Assembly (NCBI GenBank): GCA_964644705.1
Contig: CAZXYF010000005.1
Location: 1 to 38,218 of the forward strand
Direction of reading: 5' to 3'
DNA from: CAZXYF01 sp964644705
GTDB lineage: Bacteria > Planctomycetota > Brocadiia > SM23-32
Length of the DNA: 38,218 bases
Of the stretch, positions 1 to 8,111 are shown in pieces. Numbering within the stretch: position 1 is the first letter of the stretch; each line of letters begins with the position of its first letter. The notes beneath the pieces are model-generated. The model worked only from the letters and a program-made list of their open reading frames with translations. It was not told the DNA's origin and made no database searches. The translations under genes were made by a program, and so were the position numbers.

Positions 1-13
1 AATCGACACCAAA

Positions 14-38
14 CCGGGTTTGAAACCCGAAAGTTTTT
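14..38 (+). terminator. Putative intrinsic terminator at window edge
   Basis: A hairpin with arms CGGGTT and AACCCG around a TGA loop is followed after a few bases by five T residues. It would end a gene lying upstream of the window. The stem is short, so this is a moderate call from sequence alone. Confidence 0.4.
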
Positions 39-136
39 AGTTCGGCCCGCTTAGAGTGTATCTGTTTTGTCTTGTTCCATCACGCCAATTCAGTTGCAAC
101 CTTCTGGCTAAGCACTGACGGTGTATGGGGGTTGTG

Positions 137-165
137 TTGACCTTGGGCGCTCCGGCCGGTAGCAT
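137..165 (+). promoter_or_regulatory. Putative sigma-70 promoter of the CPBP protease gene
   Basis: TTGACC and TAGCAT are separated by exactly 17 bases. A start about 7 bases downstream of the -10 would give a leader of roughly 40 bases before the ATG at 213. The same architecture recurs at 5356 and 36828 in this window, which strengthens the call. Confidence 0.5.
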
Positions 166-212
166 TCATTCAGCCATTCGATCACTGATACAGTTTGTTT
201 TCGAGGATGCTC

Positions 213-1085
213 ATGGATCCACAAATACTGCAATTCATGATGTCCCTGTTGGCCCTGTGTGTTTGGATCGGAATGTTTGTGTTCACGCTTGTTCTGGGCT
301 TTATTCACATTGGACAGCTGAAAAAACACTGGAAAACGGGCCTGGTGCTGGGGCTGGTTTGCGTCGGCCTCATGGTGCCGCTGTTGATTTTTCGGCTTGC
401 GCATTTCGATGTTGAGGCGGCCGTGGGCCAGATGAGCAACGGGGACATGCCGAACGCCCGTCTTATTTTGTATATCGGGATGGGGGCGGGGATCATTATC
501 AATGCTCTGCGCATTCCATGGTACGGGTTTGTTTACCACACCGCCGTCTCGGAGTGGAATCTCATTAACCAGCATGCCTTTCCTGTTCTGGATAAGAAAC
601 GAGCGGGGATTGGGGATGCGTTTTTGCCGCTGCTTATCGTCGGGATTGTGCTGGGAGTGGTGAGTGTGTGGGTTTTCTGGCTCCTGCAGATTGAGATGAG
701 TGGGCCCCTGAAACGCATGCTACGGTCCTTTCCGGGAACCCTGGAGGCGCCGGTGGCTGTTCGGATGGCGCTGACTGTGCCCGCTGCGATTATGCCCGCC
801 GTGGTTGAAGAGTTGGCGTTTCGGGGCGTTCTTATGGGATTCATGAAGCGGGTTTTCGGGGAAAGCAGGGCGACGCTTGTTGTGGCCATCATTATCACGG
901 CCGCTCTCTGGGGCATTTTGCATCTACCCAACACTTCCAGTCCTTCGGTGAAATTCGCCCAAATTTTCCTGGTTGGATTGTTGCTGGGGTGGATTGCACG
1001 CAACGGAAAGGTGGAAAAGGCCATTATCGTGCATGCCGGTCTGAATGTGGTTGCTGCCGTCTTCGGGGTAATTCTGGCTGGCTGA
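213..1085 (+). CDS. CPBP family intramembrane metalloprotease
   Basis: This is a 290-residue polytopic membrane protein of the CPBP (CAAX protease and bacteriocin-processing, Abi) family, putative intramembrane metalloproteases. The diagnostic motifs are all present in order: VVEELAFRG (paired Glu near residues 199-200), then LHLPN with a conserved His, then HAGLNVV near the C-terminus. Several hydrophobic segments precede them. The ATG at 213 is preferred because GAGG lies about six bases upstream; a TTG at 195 and an ATG at 207 are in frame but less well placed. The gene is flanked by its own promoter and by unrelated minus-strand genes, so it is probably monocistronic. The substrate is unknown; bacterial relatives act in protein processing or bacteriocin self-immunity. 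Confidence 0.85.
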   Translation: MDPQILQFMMSLLALCVWIGMFVFTLVLGFIHIGQLKKHWKTGLVLGLVCVGLMVPLLIFRLAHFDVEAAVGQMSNGDMPNARLILYIGMGAGIIINALRIPWYGFVYHTAVSEWNLINQHAFPVLDKKRAGIGDAFLPLLIVGIVLGVVSVWVFWLLQIEMSGPLKRMLRSFPGTLEAPVAVRMALTVPAAIMPAVVEELAFRGVLMGFMKRVFGESRATLVVAIIITAALWGILHLPNTSSPSVKFAQIFLVGLLLGWIARNGKVEKAIIVHAGLNVVAAVFGVILAG

Positions 1086-1117
1086 AAGATCGCCTGCGAT
1101 TTATCTGCCGGGATCCA

Positions 1118-1426
1118 TCATTCGTCCCATAAGAAGGATGGTGTGGCTATGGTGGGCTTGTGATTTCGTTCTCTCTGGAGAGCGGTAAGAAATGACTTTA
1201 CGGTGAGCAGGGAAGCGGTGTCTCCCTTCGGGATCCATATGTCGTGATCAAAATGTAATTTGCCACTATACTTGCGTGTGTAAAATCTAACTTTAGAGTT
1301 CTTGGCGTCAAAAAGGGTCTCTAAGTCGGGATGCAGCATTTTATATTCGCTTTGCGACAGCATAGCTTGTGTAGATTGATCCCATGAGATCATGAGATGC
1401 GTCGCATTTTCGGGGCCGTGGGGCAT
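1118..1426 (-). CDS. Small hypothetical protein
   Basis: This 102-residue reading frame encodes a soluble, mixed-charge protein with no motif I recognise. Its start (MPHGPENATHLMISW) lacks a clear ribosome binding site; an internal ATG at residue 12 is an alternative. It lies about 90 bases downstream of the DUF3592-type gene on the same strand, so the two could be one transcript. Base composition here is more AT-rich than the surrounding metabolic genes (positions 1261-1380 are about 42% G+C by my count), which suggests acquired or weakly constrained DNA. It could be a real lineage-specific gene or a remnant. Confidence 0.4.
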   Translation of the reverse strand: MPHGPENATHLMISWDQSTQAMLSQSEYKMLHPDLETLFDAKNSKVRFYTRKYSGKLHFDHDIWIPKGDTASLLTVKSFLTALQRERNHKPTIATPSFLWDE

Positions 1427-1517
1427 CAGAGACGGTTTCAGAAGAGGTCAATACCCGATGGCCACGGTCGTCCTTTTCATTATAATTTTCGGCGGTGATA
1501 GAAACGTTCCACATTTC

Positions 1518-1973
1518 TCAATTCTGTCCCCCGTTGCTCAAGCACACGAGAACTGGAACGGAGTATATTATGCAACTGAAAATCAGTCCGACCAATATGG
1601 TCCATAGCGGAGGCGGACTTATCACTGACTCCTCTGGCGTTCTTCCATTTACGTATACGTCAATTTCACTGCCCGCGGGATACTCCGACAGGGCGGTTTC
1701 TGCACTTTTTCTCCGGCCTGACACGATTCCCCATGGGCTCGCTTTGTCCGTGTAAGACTGAGAGCCGACCCGATATTCATATTCGATCATAGGTTTATAA
1801 TTGCTGCCGTCTCCCCCGCAGTTGGTGATCTCCCCATCTACAACTTTCGCAGTGATTCGCAGCCAACGTGTCAGAATATGATATCGCTTGAGATATCCTA
1901 TCACGACAAAGATCATCACTCCTGTTCCGCACACTAAGGCGCCGATCAGTGGAATCAATAGCTTTTTACTCAT
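1518..1973 (-). CDS. DUF3592-like two-TM membrane protein
   Basis: This 151-residue protein has an N-terminal transmembrane helix (residues 5-28), a soluble beta-rich middle and a second helix near residues 122-145. The middle contains patterns typical of DUF3592: a Trp-Leu stretch followed by AKVVDGEI, then YEYRVGSQSYTDKAS, then a loop with YPAGSEIDVYVN near the second helix. The family is widespread but functionally uncharacterised. A GGGAG stands about 11 bases before the ATG on the minus strand. It sits in an AT-richer stretch with other small minus-strand frames and has no informative neighbour. Confidence 0.7.
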   Translation of the reverse strand: MSKKLLIPLIGALVCGTGVMIFVVIGYLKRYHILTRWLRITAKVVDGEITNCGGDGSNYKPMIEYEYRVGSQSYTDKASPWGIVSGRRKSAETALSEYPAGSEIDVYVNGRTPEESVISPPPLWTILVGLIFSCIIYSVPVLVCLSNGGQN

Positions 1974-2009
1974 GTTCGGAGCTCTCCCGTTGCACTCTGC
2001 AGGCTTTAT

Positions 2010-2174
2010 TCAGCTGTATAAATAACCTATCGTGTCGCAGGGGGGTTCATCAATATTTCTGTGCCAGTATTTCGGTGTTTTGAGAACGATGTGTTTTATA
2101 CGCTGATTCTGAGCCGTCAGATTTAAGTGGATGTTACTGTTGTATTTTTCAGGATTATATGACGGGCTTTCCAT
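2010..2174 (-). CDS. Possible very small hypothetical protein
   Basis: A 54-residue frame beginning MESPSYNPEK lies 36 bases upstream of the DUF3592-like gene on the same strand, with AGGA about 11 bases before its ATG. The frame is open further upstream to 2294, but that extension has no ribosome binding site and a basic, low-information sequence. I recognise no family. Positions 2041-2160 are about 38% G+C by my count, well below the window average, so chance open frame or gene remnant remains a serious alternative. Confidence 0.25.
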   Translation of the reverse strand: MESPSYNPEKYNSNIHLNLTAQNQRIKHIVLKTPKYWHRNIDEPPCDTIGYLYS

Positions 2175-2832
2175 CTTGAAATATGTCCTGAGGTCGTGCG
2201 CGCGCAGCCTGTCTCGCCTAATCATCTCGCTTAATTGTCTCGCGTTTTTGCCGTTTTTCGTCCTCAAGCGGGTTTGAAATGCCGGAAACCCCATGCTTCA
2301 GCCTAATGCGGGAAATCTGCCGTTTTGGACAGCACTGCAGCCCTCCGGGGACCGGTGGCCCCCTGCTGACTGGGTTACGATCTGCCGGGCCGTGGGCCCT
2401 CATGAATCTACGAACCTGAAAATGTGCTTTTTGAAGTCACGGTAAAATTTACGATTGCTGGGTGTATCGGTGGTTTGCAAGTTCTGCGCATGTTTCGTGT
2501 TATTTGAGTGCGTTCAGTGCAGCCAATAGCAGAATCCATCGAATTCAGCTTCTGCCAGTCAAAGTCGATAAGTTGTAGGAATCACGTTTGCCCCTCTCGA
2601 CAAACTGACACTGCACTCAACCCTGAGACGACGTATGCGTGACCGCGTAGTTTTTCTGAGAGCCCCTGGCAACGTTGAAATGCGGGTATGGTACGGGATG
2701 GTGTGCACTGACTCCTCTGGTTGATTTGCGCAAAAGGGCTTATTACGATGCTCCAATACTGGCCTGAGTATTTCACAAACCTCAGGCATTATTATTCGAA
2801 GAACAGTATTGGCTTATTTATCGAGGAATCCA
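2175..2832. other. Long region without a convincing gene
   Basis: No frame here has both a start signal and protein-like composition. It holds a GC-rich patch with a small hairpin (GGGCC, GTG loop, GGCCC, 2387-2399) and, near its right end, a possible promoter for the GH31 gene. It may be decayed DNA or contain regulatory RNA I cannot identify. Confidence 0.5.
2721..2749 (+). promoter_or_regulatory. Weak putative promoter of the GH31 gene
   Basis: TTGATT and TACGAT are 17 bases apart, each matching four of six consensus positions. A start near 2756 would leave a leader of about 77 bases before the ATG at 2833. Confidence 0.3.
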
Positions 2833-4833
2833 ATGGCCTACGAGCATATCTCATGTGATCAACGCGTCGTCACCTGGCAATCGGGCAAGCATACTCTTCG
2901 CGTGGAGCCCTGGGGCGATTCGAGCGCTCGGGTGCGCGCCACCCCGGCTCCCGAATTCAAAGATCTGCCGGGGGCTCTGCTTTCGCCTGAGGGAACGGCG
3001 AATGTGGAGATCGAGCGCGGCGAGGACGGTATCAAAATGCATAACGGAAAGCTGACGGTGAGTTTGAGTGATGAGGGGCGTCTGCGCTTCTTCAACTCCA
3101 CAACGGGTGAAGTGCTGCTGGAGGAACCGGTGGTGGAGATACTTCATCCACCGGCGCGCGAATTTAAACATTCGTCGGGCAATCTGTGGTCGCTGGAAGC
3201 ACGGTTCCTCGCGAAAGATGACGAAAAGTTTTTTGGCATGGGACAGCATCGTCACGGACGGTTTGACCAGAAGGGTTGTGTGCTGGATCTGCGGCAGGAA
3301 AACTGCGAGGTCTCAATACCCTTTACCATGTCCAGCCGCGGTTACGGATTCCTGTGGCACAATCCCGCCATTGGACGCGCCGAATTCGGTGAGACCCTCA
3401 CTCGCTGGACGGCCGAGGAGACGAATCAGCTTGACTACTGGGTTACCGCCGGAGAAACGCCGGATGAAATCATGTCGAACTACGCGGATGCCACCGGTCA
3501 CGCGCCGATGTTGCCCGAATGGGCGAGCGGCTTCTGGCAGAGCAAGCTCCGCTACAAATCGCAGGATGAATTGCTGGAGGTGGCCCGCGAATACCAGCGG
3601 CGGGATCTGCCCCTGTCGGTGATCGTCATCGATTTCTTCCACTGGCCCCGCATGGGTGATTTTTGTTTTGACGAGGACCAATGGCCCGATCCTGAGGGCA
3701 TGCTGGAGGAACTGGAGGATATGGGGGTGAAAGCGATGGTCTCGATATGGCCCTCGTTCAACATGAACAGCCGGAATTTTGAGGAGTTTGATGACAAAGA
3801 TTTCCTCGTGGAAACCGACAGCGGCACGCCCGCCATCCACAGATTTATCGACAATCAGCAGGAGGGACACGTGTACCTGCATTTTTACGATCCCTCTCAG
3901 CCGGAGGCGCGGGAGTTGTTCTGGGAGAAGATCCGGGAAAGTTACTACGAGCAGGGATTCCGCGTGTTCTGGCTGGATTGCTGTGAACCGCAGATGGAAC
4001 GCGAGACCTATGAGGAGATGCGTTTTGATATCGGCGGGGCCAGCGAGGTGGCGTGTCTGTACCCGTTTCTTCAGGAAAAAGCTTTTTACGAGGGTATGAC
4101 CGCGGAGGATGAGGAGGATATTTTCTTCCTGTGCCGCAGTGCCTGGGCCGGCAGCCAGCGTTACGGAACCGCGGTCTGGTCAGGCGATATCAAATCCACC
4201 TTCGAGGTGCTCACCGGCCAGGTTCGGGCGGGTCTGAACATGGCGGTCAGCGGCATTCCGTGGTGGACCACCGATATCGGTGGCTTCCACAGCGGCGATC
4301 CCACCACGCCGTATTTTCGTGAGCTCATCGTCCGCTGGTTTCAGTACGGCGTGTTCTGTCCGCTGTTCCGGCTGCATGGCGTGCGTGAACCGGTGATCGA
4401 CCACAAAAAAGGGGGGCAGCCCAACGAGGTGTGGAGTTTCGGTGAGGACGCTTACGAGATTATCACTGATTACATGTTTCTGCGTGAACGGCTGCGCCCG
4501 TATGTGATGGAAGGAATGCGGGAAGCCCATGAGGACGGTATGCCGGTGATGCGTCCGCTTTTCTTTGAATTCCCCCATGATGAAACCTGTTGGGAATTGG
4601 AAGATCAGTTCATGTTTGGTCCGGATATCCTGGTAGCACCGGTGACCAGTGAAGGGGAGCGCGACCGCGAGGTGTACCTGCCCGCGGGGGCACAATGGAC
4701 GAACCCATGGACCGGCCGGCAGCATACCGGCGGTGGTATGGTGGGAGCGGAGGCGCCACTGGAGCGAATACCGGTCTTTTTGAGGGGCACCGATAACCCC
4801 CTGGAAGAGGTGTTTTCGGTGGTGGATTGCTAA
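2833..4833 (+). CDS. Glycoside hydrolase family 31 alpha-glycosidase (alpha-glucosidase/alpha-xylosidase)
   Basis: This 666-residue protein is a retaining GH31 enzyme releasing alpha-linked glucose or xylose from non-reducing ends. The catalytic barrel follows an N-terminal beta domain; the signature FRVFWLDCCEP supplies the nucleophile (Asp about residue 382) and VWSGDIKSTFE the acid/base (Asp about 452). Further family landmarks are IVIDFFHW, WPDPEGM and MRPLFFEFPHD near the C-terminal beta domain. No signal peptide is visible, so it is probably cytoplasmic. The ATG at 2833 is chosen because CGAGGAA lies five bases upstream; an in-frame TTG at 2809 has no such site. It stands alone without transporter or regulator genes. 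Substrate choice between glucoside and xyloside cannot be settled by eye. Confidence 0.9.
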   Translation: MAYEHISCDQRVVTWQSGKHTLRVEPWGDSSARVRATPAPEFKDLPGALLSPEGTANVEIERGEDGIKMHNGKLTVSLSDEGRLRFFNSTTGEVLLEEPVVEILHPPAREFKHSSGNLWSLEARFLAKDDEKFFGMGQHRHGRFDQKGCVLDLRQENCEVSIPFTMSSRGYGFLWHNPAIGRAEFGETLTRWTAEETNQLDYWVTAGETPDEIMSNYADATGHAPMLPEWASGFWQSKLRYKSQDELLEVAREYQRRDLPLSVIVIDFFHWPRMGDFCFDEDQWPDPEGMLEELEDMGVKAMVSIWPSFNMNSRNFEEFDDKDFLVETDSGTPAIHRFIDNQQEGHVYLHFYDPSQPEARELFWEKIRESYYEQGFRVFWLDCCEPQMERETYEEMRFDIGGASEVACLYPFLQEKAFYEGMTAEDEEDIFFLCRSAWAGSQRYGTAVWSGDIKSTFEVLTGQVRAGLNMAVSGIPWWTTDIGGFHSGDPTTPYFRELIVRWFQYGVFCPLFRLHGVREPVIDHKKGGQPNEVWSFGEDAYEIITDYMFLRERLRPYVMEGMREAHEDGMPVMRPLFFEFPHDETCWELEDQFMFGPDILVAPVTSEGERDREVYLPAGAQWTNPWTGRQHTGGGMVGAEAPLERIPVFLRGTDNPLEEVFSVVDC

Positions 4834-4960
4834 ATATCCCGCGGGACGGAATTGTGTTTCCGATGCCAGTGACGAGGGCGATGATCACGAACAGCATGAG
4901 GCAGAGCGGGGAGAGTGTAACGCCGTCGCGGCTATCGGGCAGCCACGGGGCCGCGGGGGT

Positions 4961-5215
4961 TTAGGTATCAAGATCACGGTTGGAGGAGGCGCGTTTTGTG
5001 CTGAGTATGCGATCGATCTTCTTTTTCGGAGTGAGCACATCCATCCAACTGGCCGAGCGATGATCTTCGATGTCGTGACCGAGTTCAAAATAAATACGGG
5101 TGGTGCCATCTTTTCGTTCATGGTAGGTGAGCACCCGATCCATGTTCACAGTAATGGTCTGTTCGGACTTGTGTCCGAGTTCGTCAATATGTTTGTGTTC
5201 GGTTTCAAGCCACAT
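4961..5215 (-). CDS. Small conserved-looking hypothetical protein
   Basis: An 84-residue soluble protein starts MWLETEHKHIDELGHKSEQ. The stretch TVNMDRVLTYHERKDGTT followed by RIYFELG resembles short single-domain beta proteins that carry a 'vNlD-V ... g-t-I-F--g' pattern (as in FlbD-like and similar small proteins); this is a resemblance of pattern, not a family assignment. The C-terminal 25 residues are basic and polar. It is divergent from panD, with 248 bases between them. The start has only a weak purine tract (AGG) upstream. Its function is unknown. Confidence 0.5.
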   Translation of the reverse strand: MWLETEHKHIDELGHKSEQTITVNMDRVLTYHERKDGTTRIYFELGHDIEDHRSASWMDVLTPKKKIDRILSTKRASSNRDLDT

Positions 5216-5355
5216 ACCTGTCTATAAACCCTCAAAAAGTGAGAAAAGATACCCGACATGTCCGATGGAGTATGCTACGTATTGAGTCAGGATGCGTCAA
5301 GATGATTCCCCGGGAATCTGTCGCTCTACGGGGGGTAATCCGTTGATAGCGCAAG

Positions 5356-5384
5356 TTGACCCACCGGGGTTGTTCGGATAGAAT
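5356..5384 (+). promoter_or_regulatory. Sigma-70 promoter of the panD-purN gene run
   Basis: TTGACC and TAGAAT are separated by exactly 17 bases, five of six matches in each hexamer. Transcription would begin near 5391, leaving a leader of about 73 bases before panD. It is the only clear promoter found ahead of the eight co-directional genes that follow. Confidence 0.65.
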
Positions 5385-5463
5385 CAAATGATGGGGCGTA
5401 GACGTTCTTTCCCGTCTTTTGACCGTATGGTGACATCCATTTACCAATTTCAGGGTCAGACCT

Positions 5464-5805
5464 ATGCGCTGGTTTTTAAGATCAAAAATTCACAATGCCA
5501 CGGTGACCGAAGCCTGTGTGGAGTACATCGGCAGCATAACCATTGACCCCAATCTGACTGAGAAGGTTGGTCTGATGGAAGGGGAAAAAGTGCTGGTGGT
5601 GGACAACACCAATGGTGCCCGGGTGGAAACATACGTTATTGTGGGGGAACGCGGTTCTGGGGAGGTCTGCATGAACGGAGCCGCCGCCCATCGCATTAAG
5701 GTGGGCGATGAAGTGATTATAATGGGTTTTGAACTTTCCGATGAGGCCATTGACCCCTCCTGCATTCTTGTGGATGAGAACAACCAGTTTGTGCGCAATC
5801 TGTGA
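5464..5805 (+). CDS. panD: Aspartate 1-decarboxylase
   Basis: PanD decarboxylates L-aspartate to beta-alanine for pantothenate and coenzyme A synthesis. It is made as a proenzyme that self-cleaves at a Gly-Ser bond to form a pyruvoyl cofactor. The expected features are visible in this 113-residue protein: substrate Lys in RSKIHNATVT (Lys8), cleavage site EYIGSITID (Gly23-Ser24), then NGARVETYVI and the signature MNGAAAHRIKVGDEVIIMGF. Length is slightly short of the E. coli protein (126) because the C-terminus is abbreviated. It opens a co-directional run with an FmdB-like protein 20 bases downstream. No other pantothenate gene is in the window. Confidence 0.93.
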   Translation: MRWFLRSKIHNATVTEACVEYIGSITIDPNLTEKVGLMEGEKVLVVDNTNGARVETYVIVGERGSGEVCMNGAAAHRIKVGDEVIIMGFELSDEAIDPSCILVDENNQFVRNL

Positions 5806-5825
5806 CGTTTCCGAAGGTGTAAAAA

Positions 5826-6068
5826 ATGCCAATTTACGTATATCAATCGGCGGATGACGGATGCGAAAAATGTCGGGAAGGATATGAGGTTCTGCAGGGC
5901 GTAGATGACGATCCGGTGACCGAATGTCCTCGGTGTGGGGCGGAAATGCGAAGGGTTCCCTCGACCTTCAACGCGGGCAGAGGCGATGTACTGTCCGACA
6001 GCAATCTGCGGGAGAACGGGTTCAAAAAAATGCGGAACACTGAAGACGGGCTGCGGAGGGAAGTCTAA
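5826..6068 (+). CDS. FmdB family zinc-ribbon protein
   Basis: This 80-residue protein has the FmdB-type N-terminus (MPIYVYQ) and a zinc ribbon formed by Cys13-x2-Cys16 and Cys34-x2-Cys37, with EVLQGVDDDPVTECPRCG between and around the knuckles. The tail after residue 45 is polar and probably disordered. FmdB-like proteins were named as putative regulators of formamidase/amidase genes, but most are uncharacterised. It stops one base before the ATG of the next gene (PLP homeostasis protein), so the two are almost certainly co-translated. The first Cys pair is displaced by a short insertion (SADDG) relative to the usual MPIYEYxCxxC form. Confidence 0.8.
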   Translation: MPIYVYQSADDGCEKCREGYEVLQGVDDDPVTECPRCGAEMRRVPSTFNAGRGDVLSDSNLRENGFKKMRNTEDGLRREV

Positions 6069-6069
6069 C

Positions 6070-6735
6070 ATGGGAACCGCCGAGAACATAGGCCAGAACT
6101 ACGAGAGCATACGAGAAGAACTGCCGGATCATGTGACCATTGTCGCGGCAGCCAAAACCCGGAGTGCTGAGGAAATTCAAGAAGTGATCGAAGCCGGGGC
6201 GTGTGTGATCGGGGAGAACTACGTGCAGGAAGGACGCGATGTCCGACGAAAATTGGGGGACGCGGCGGAGGCCGTCCGCTGGGATATGATTGGCCATTTG
6301 CAGTCCAATAAAATCAACAATGCGCTCCGCCATTTCGACCTCATACAGACCGTTGGCCGGATGAAGGTGGGGCGGGGCATCGATAAACGCGTTGAGGGCG
6401 TTTTCCCCATTTACGTGCAGGTGAACATCGGCGAAGAATCGAGTAAACACGGTGTCATGCAGGATGAGACCGAAGAACTGGTTACAGACCTCGCCCGGAT
6501 GGATCATTTGTGTGTGAAGGGTCTCATGGCCATGGAGCCATACTTCGATGATCCCGAGAAAGCGCGCCCCTATTTCCGGCGAATGAAAGAAATGTATGAT
6601 TCGTTGCGATCGAAGGACATTCCCGGTCTTCAGCTGGACGTTCTGTCCATGGGCATGACCAACTCTTTTCGGGTCGCCGTGGAGGAGGGGGCCAATATGG
6701 TGCGGATCGGGACAGCTATTTTTGGACCGCGGTGA
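6070..6735 (+). CDS. YggS/PLPBP family pyridoxal-phosphate homeostasis protein
   Basis: The 221-residue product belongs to the YggS/ProSC family, single-domain PLP-binding TIM-barrel proteins that buffer free PLP and affect amino-acid pools; they have no established catalytic activity. The PLP lysine is Lys29 in IVAAAKTRSAEEI. Other family motifs are GENYVQE, DMIGHLQSNKI, VQVNIGEESSKHG, GLMAMEP and the C-terminal SMGMTNSF with MVRIGTAIFGPR, which bind the phosphate. The ATG at 6070 begins one base after the preceding stop; an upstream in-frame extension overlaps the FmdB gene in another frame and is not protein-like. Coupled to the FmdB-like gene. Confidence 0.92.
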   Translation: MGTAENIGQNYESIREELPDHVTIVAAAKTRSAEEIQEVIEAGACVIGENYVQEGRDVRRKLGDAAEAVRWDMIGHLQSNKINNALRHFDLIQTVGRMKVGRGIDKRVEGVFPIYVQVNIGEESSKHGVMQDETEELVTDLARMDHLCVKGLMAMEPYFDDPEKARPYFRRMKEMYDSLRSKDIPGLQLDVLSMGMTNSFRVAVEEGANMVRIGTAIFGPR

Positions 6736-6825
6736 ATGGTGGGATTGCGGCGTTTTTCGTGATGGAACCTGCCGGTGCCGTGGAGCGAAAACCATACTTA
6801 AGCGCAGAATTGCGAGAAGAATATA

Positions 6826-8088
6826 ATGACTCAACTGGAAGCTGCAGAACGTGGAGAGATAACCCCGGAAATGGAGCATGTTGCGGGAGAGGAAGATCTC
6901 GATCCGTCGGTGATTGCGGACAAAGTCCGCTCCGGCCGGGTCGTCATACCCGCAAACGAAAAACATGAGTGTCTGCAACCGGTCGGTATCGGGGAAGGGT
7001 TACGGACCAAAGTGAACGCCAATATTGGCACCTCCCCGTCCCGCTGCGAGCTTTCCGGGGAGATGGATAAGTTAGAAGCCGCGGTGGATGCCGGTGCGGA
7101 TGCCGTGATGGATCTCAGTATCGGTGGGGACATCGATCAGAACAGGAAAACGGTCCTGCGCAACTGCGAGCGCCCGGTGGGCACGGTCCCGATATATCAG
7201 TGCGCTCTGGAACAGGGTGGCCCGGAAAACATGACGGCCCGGGGATTCATGGAGGGGTTTCGCAAGCATGCACAGGATGGGGTTGATTTTGCGACTATTC
7301 ACGCGGGGGTTACCCGAGAAACGATACCCCTGCTGGAGACGCGCAAAATGGGAGTGGTGAGTCGGGGGGGATCATTTATGATAAAATGGATGCGGCGCCA
7401 TGAACAGGAAAGCTTTCTGTATGAAAATTACGATGAAATCCTGGATATCGCCAGGGAATATGATGTGACGATGAGCCTGGGGGATGGATTGCGGCCGGGT
7501 TGTATTGAGGATGCGACGGATGAGGCCCAGGTGCGTGAACTGCGTAATCTGGGTGAACTGGCAAAGCGAGCCCGAGACCGTGGCGTGCAGGTGATGATTG
7601 AAGGTCCCGGACATGTGCCGCTGCGGGAAATAGCGGAGAATATGCGGTTGGAGAAGCAGCTGTGTGACCATGCACCGTTTTACGTGCTCGGTCCGCTTCC
7701 CACCGATTCGGCCCCGGGGTATGATCATATCGCCGGTGCTATCGGCGGAGCGATTGCCACATCGAAAGGGGCTGATTTCCTCTGCTATCTGACGCCCAAA
7801 GAGCATGTTGGACTCCCCGACGCCGATGATGTGCGGGAGGGAGTTGTCGTTGCCCGAATTGCCGCTCACGTGGGAGATCTGGCCAAGGGGTTGGATTCGG
7901 CGATCGAACGTGACCGCGCGATGAGTGCGGCCCGCGCGGAGCGGGATTGGGACACCATGGCCCGGTATGCGCTGGATCCCGTGAAGTTTACGGAGATGTT
8001 GGAGGAGGAGGACAAAACCGACCAGTGCTCGATGTGCGGTGAATACTGTGCGTTGAAGGTCTATCGAGAAGAAGAGTCCGAGGGATAA
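6826..8088 (+). CDS. thiC: Phosphomethylpyrimidine synthase
   Basis: ThiC is a radical-SAM-superfamily enzyme converting aminoimidazole ribotide (AIR) to the HMP-phosphate pyrimidine of thiamin. The 420-residue sequence contains ANIGTSPSRC, DLSIGGDID, FATIHAGV, SLGDGLRPGC, EGPGHVPL, LGPLPTDSAPGYDHIAGAIG and YLTPKEHVGLP, all core ThiC motifs. The C-terminal cluster ligands are QCSMCGEYC, a Cys-x2-Cys-x3-Cys spacing of the short type rather than the Cys-x2-Cys-x4-Cys of E. coli. It lacks the long N-terminal extension of the E. coli protein. The 90 bases upstream show no TPP riboswitch. The run continues with an AsmA-like gene 23 bases downstream. Confidence 0.95.
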   Translation: MTQLEAAERGEITPEMEHVAGEEDLDPSVIADKVRSGRVVIPANEKHECLQPVGIGEGLRTKVNANIGTSPSRCELSGEMDKLEAAVDAGADAVMDLSIGGDIDQNRKTVLRNCERPVGTVPIYQCALEQGGPENMTARGFMEGFRKHAQDGVDFATIHAGVTRETIPLLETRKMGVVSRGGSFMIKWMRRHEQESFLYENYDEILDIAREYDVTMSLGDGLRPGCIEDATDEAQVRELRNLGELAKRARDRGVQVMIEGPGHVPLREIAENMRLEKQLCDHAPFYVLGPLPTDSAPGYDHIAGAIGGAIATSKGADFLCYLTPKEHVGLPDADDVREGVVVARIAAHVGDLAKGLDSAIERDRAMSAARAERDWDTMARYALDPVKFTEMLEEEDKTDQCSMCGEYCALKVYREEESEG

Positions 8089-8111
8089 CGCCGGAAGGCG
8101 AGGATCGGAAG

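Noticed and set aside
4837..4846. Palindrome TCCCGCGGGA just after the GH31 stop as terminator
   Set aside because: No room for a loop and no T run follows.
4840..4960. Minus-strand hydrophobic peptide continuing in frame past the stop of the 84-residue gene
   Set aside because: It contains a helix-like stretch (LCLMLFVIIALVTGIGN) but no ribosome binding site, and it runs into the antisense of the GH31 gene; possibly a gene remnant, not supportable.
6736..6825. Possible TPP riboswitch ahead of thiC
   Set aside because: The 90-base gap lacks the conserved CUGAGA and related TPP aptamer elements and is too short for aptamer plus expression platform.
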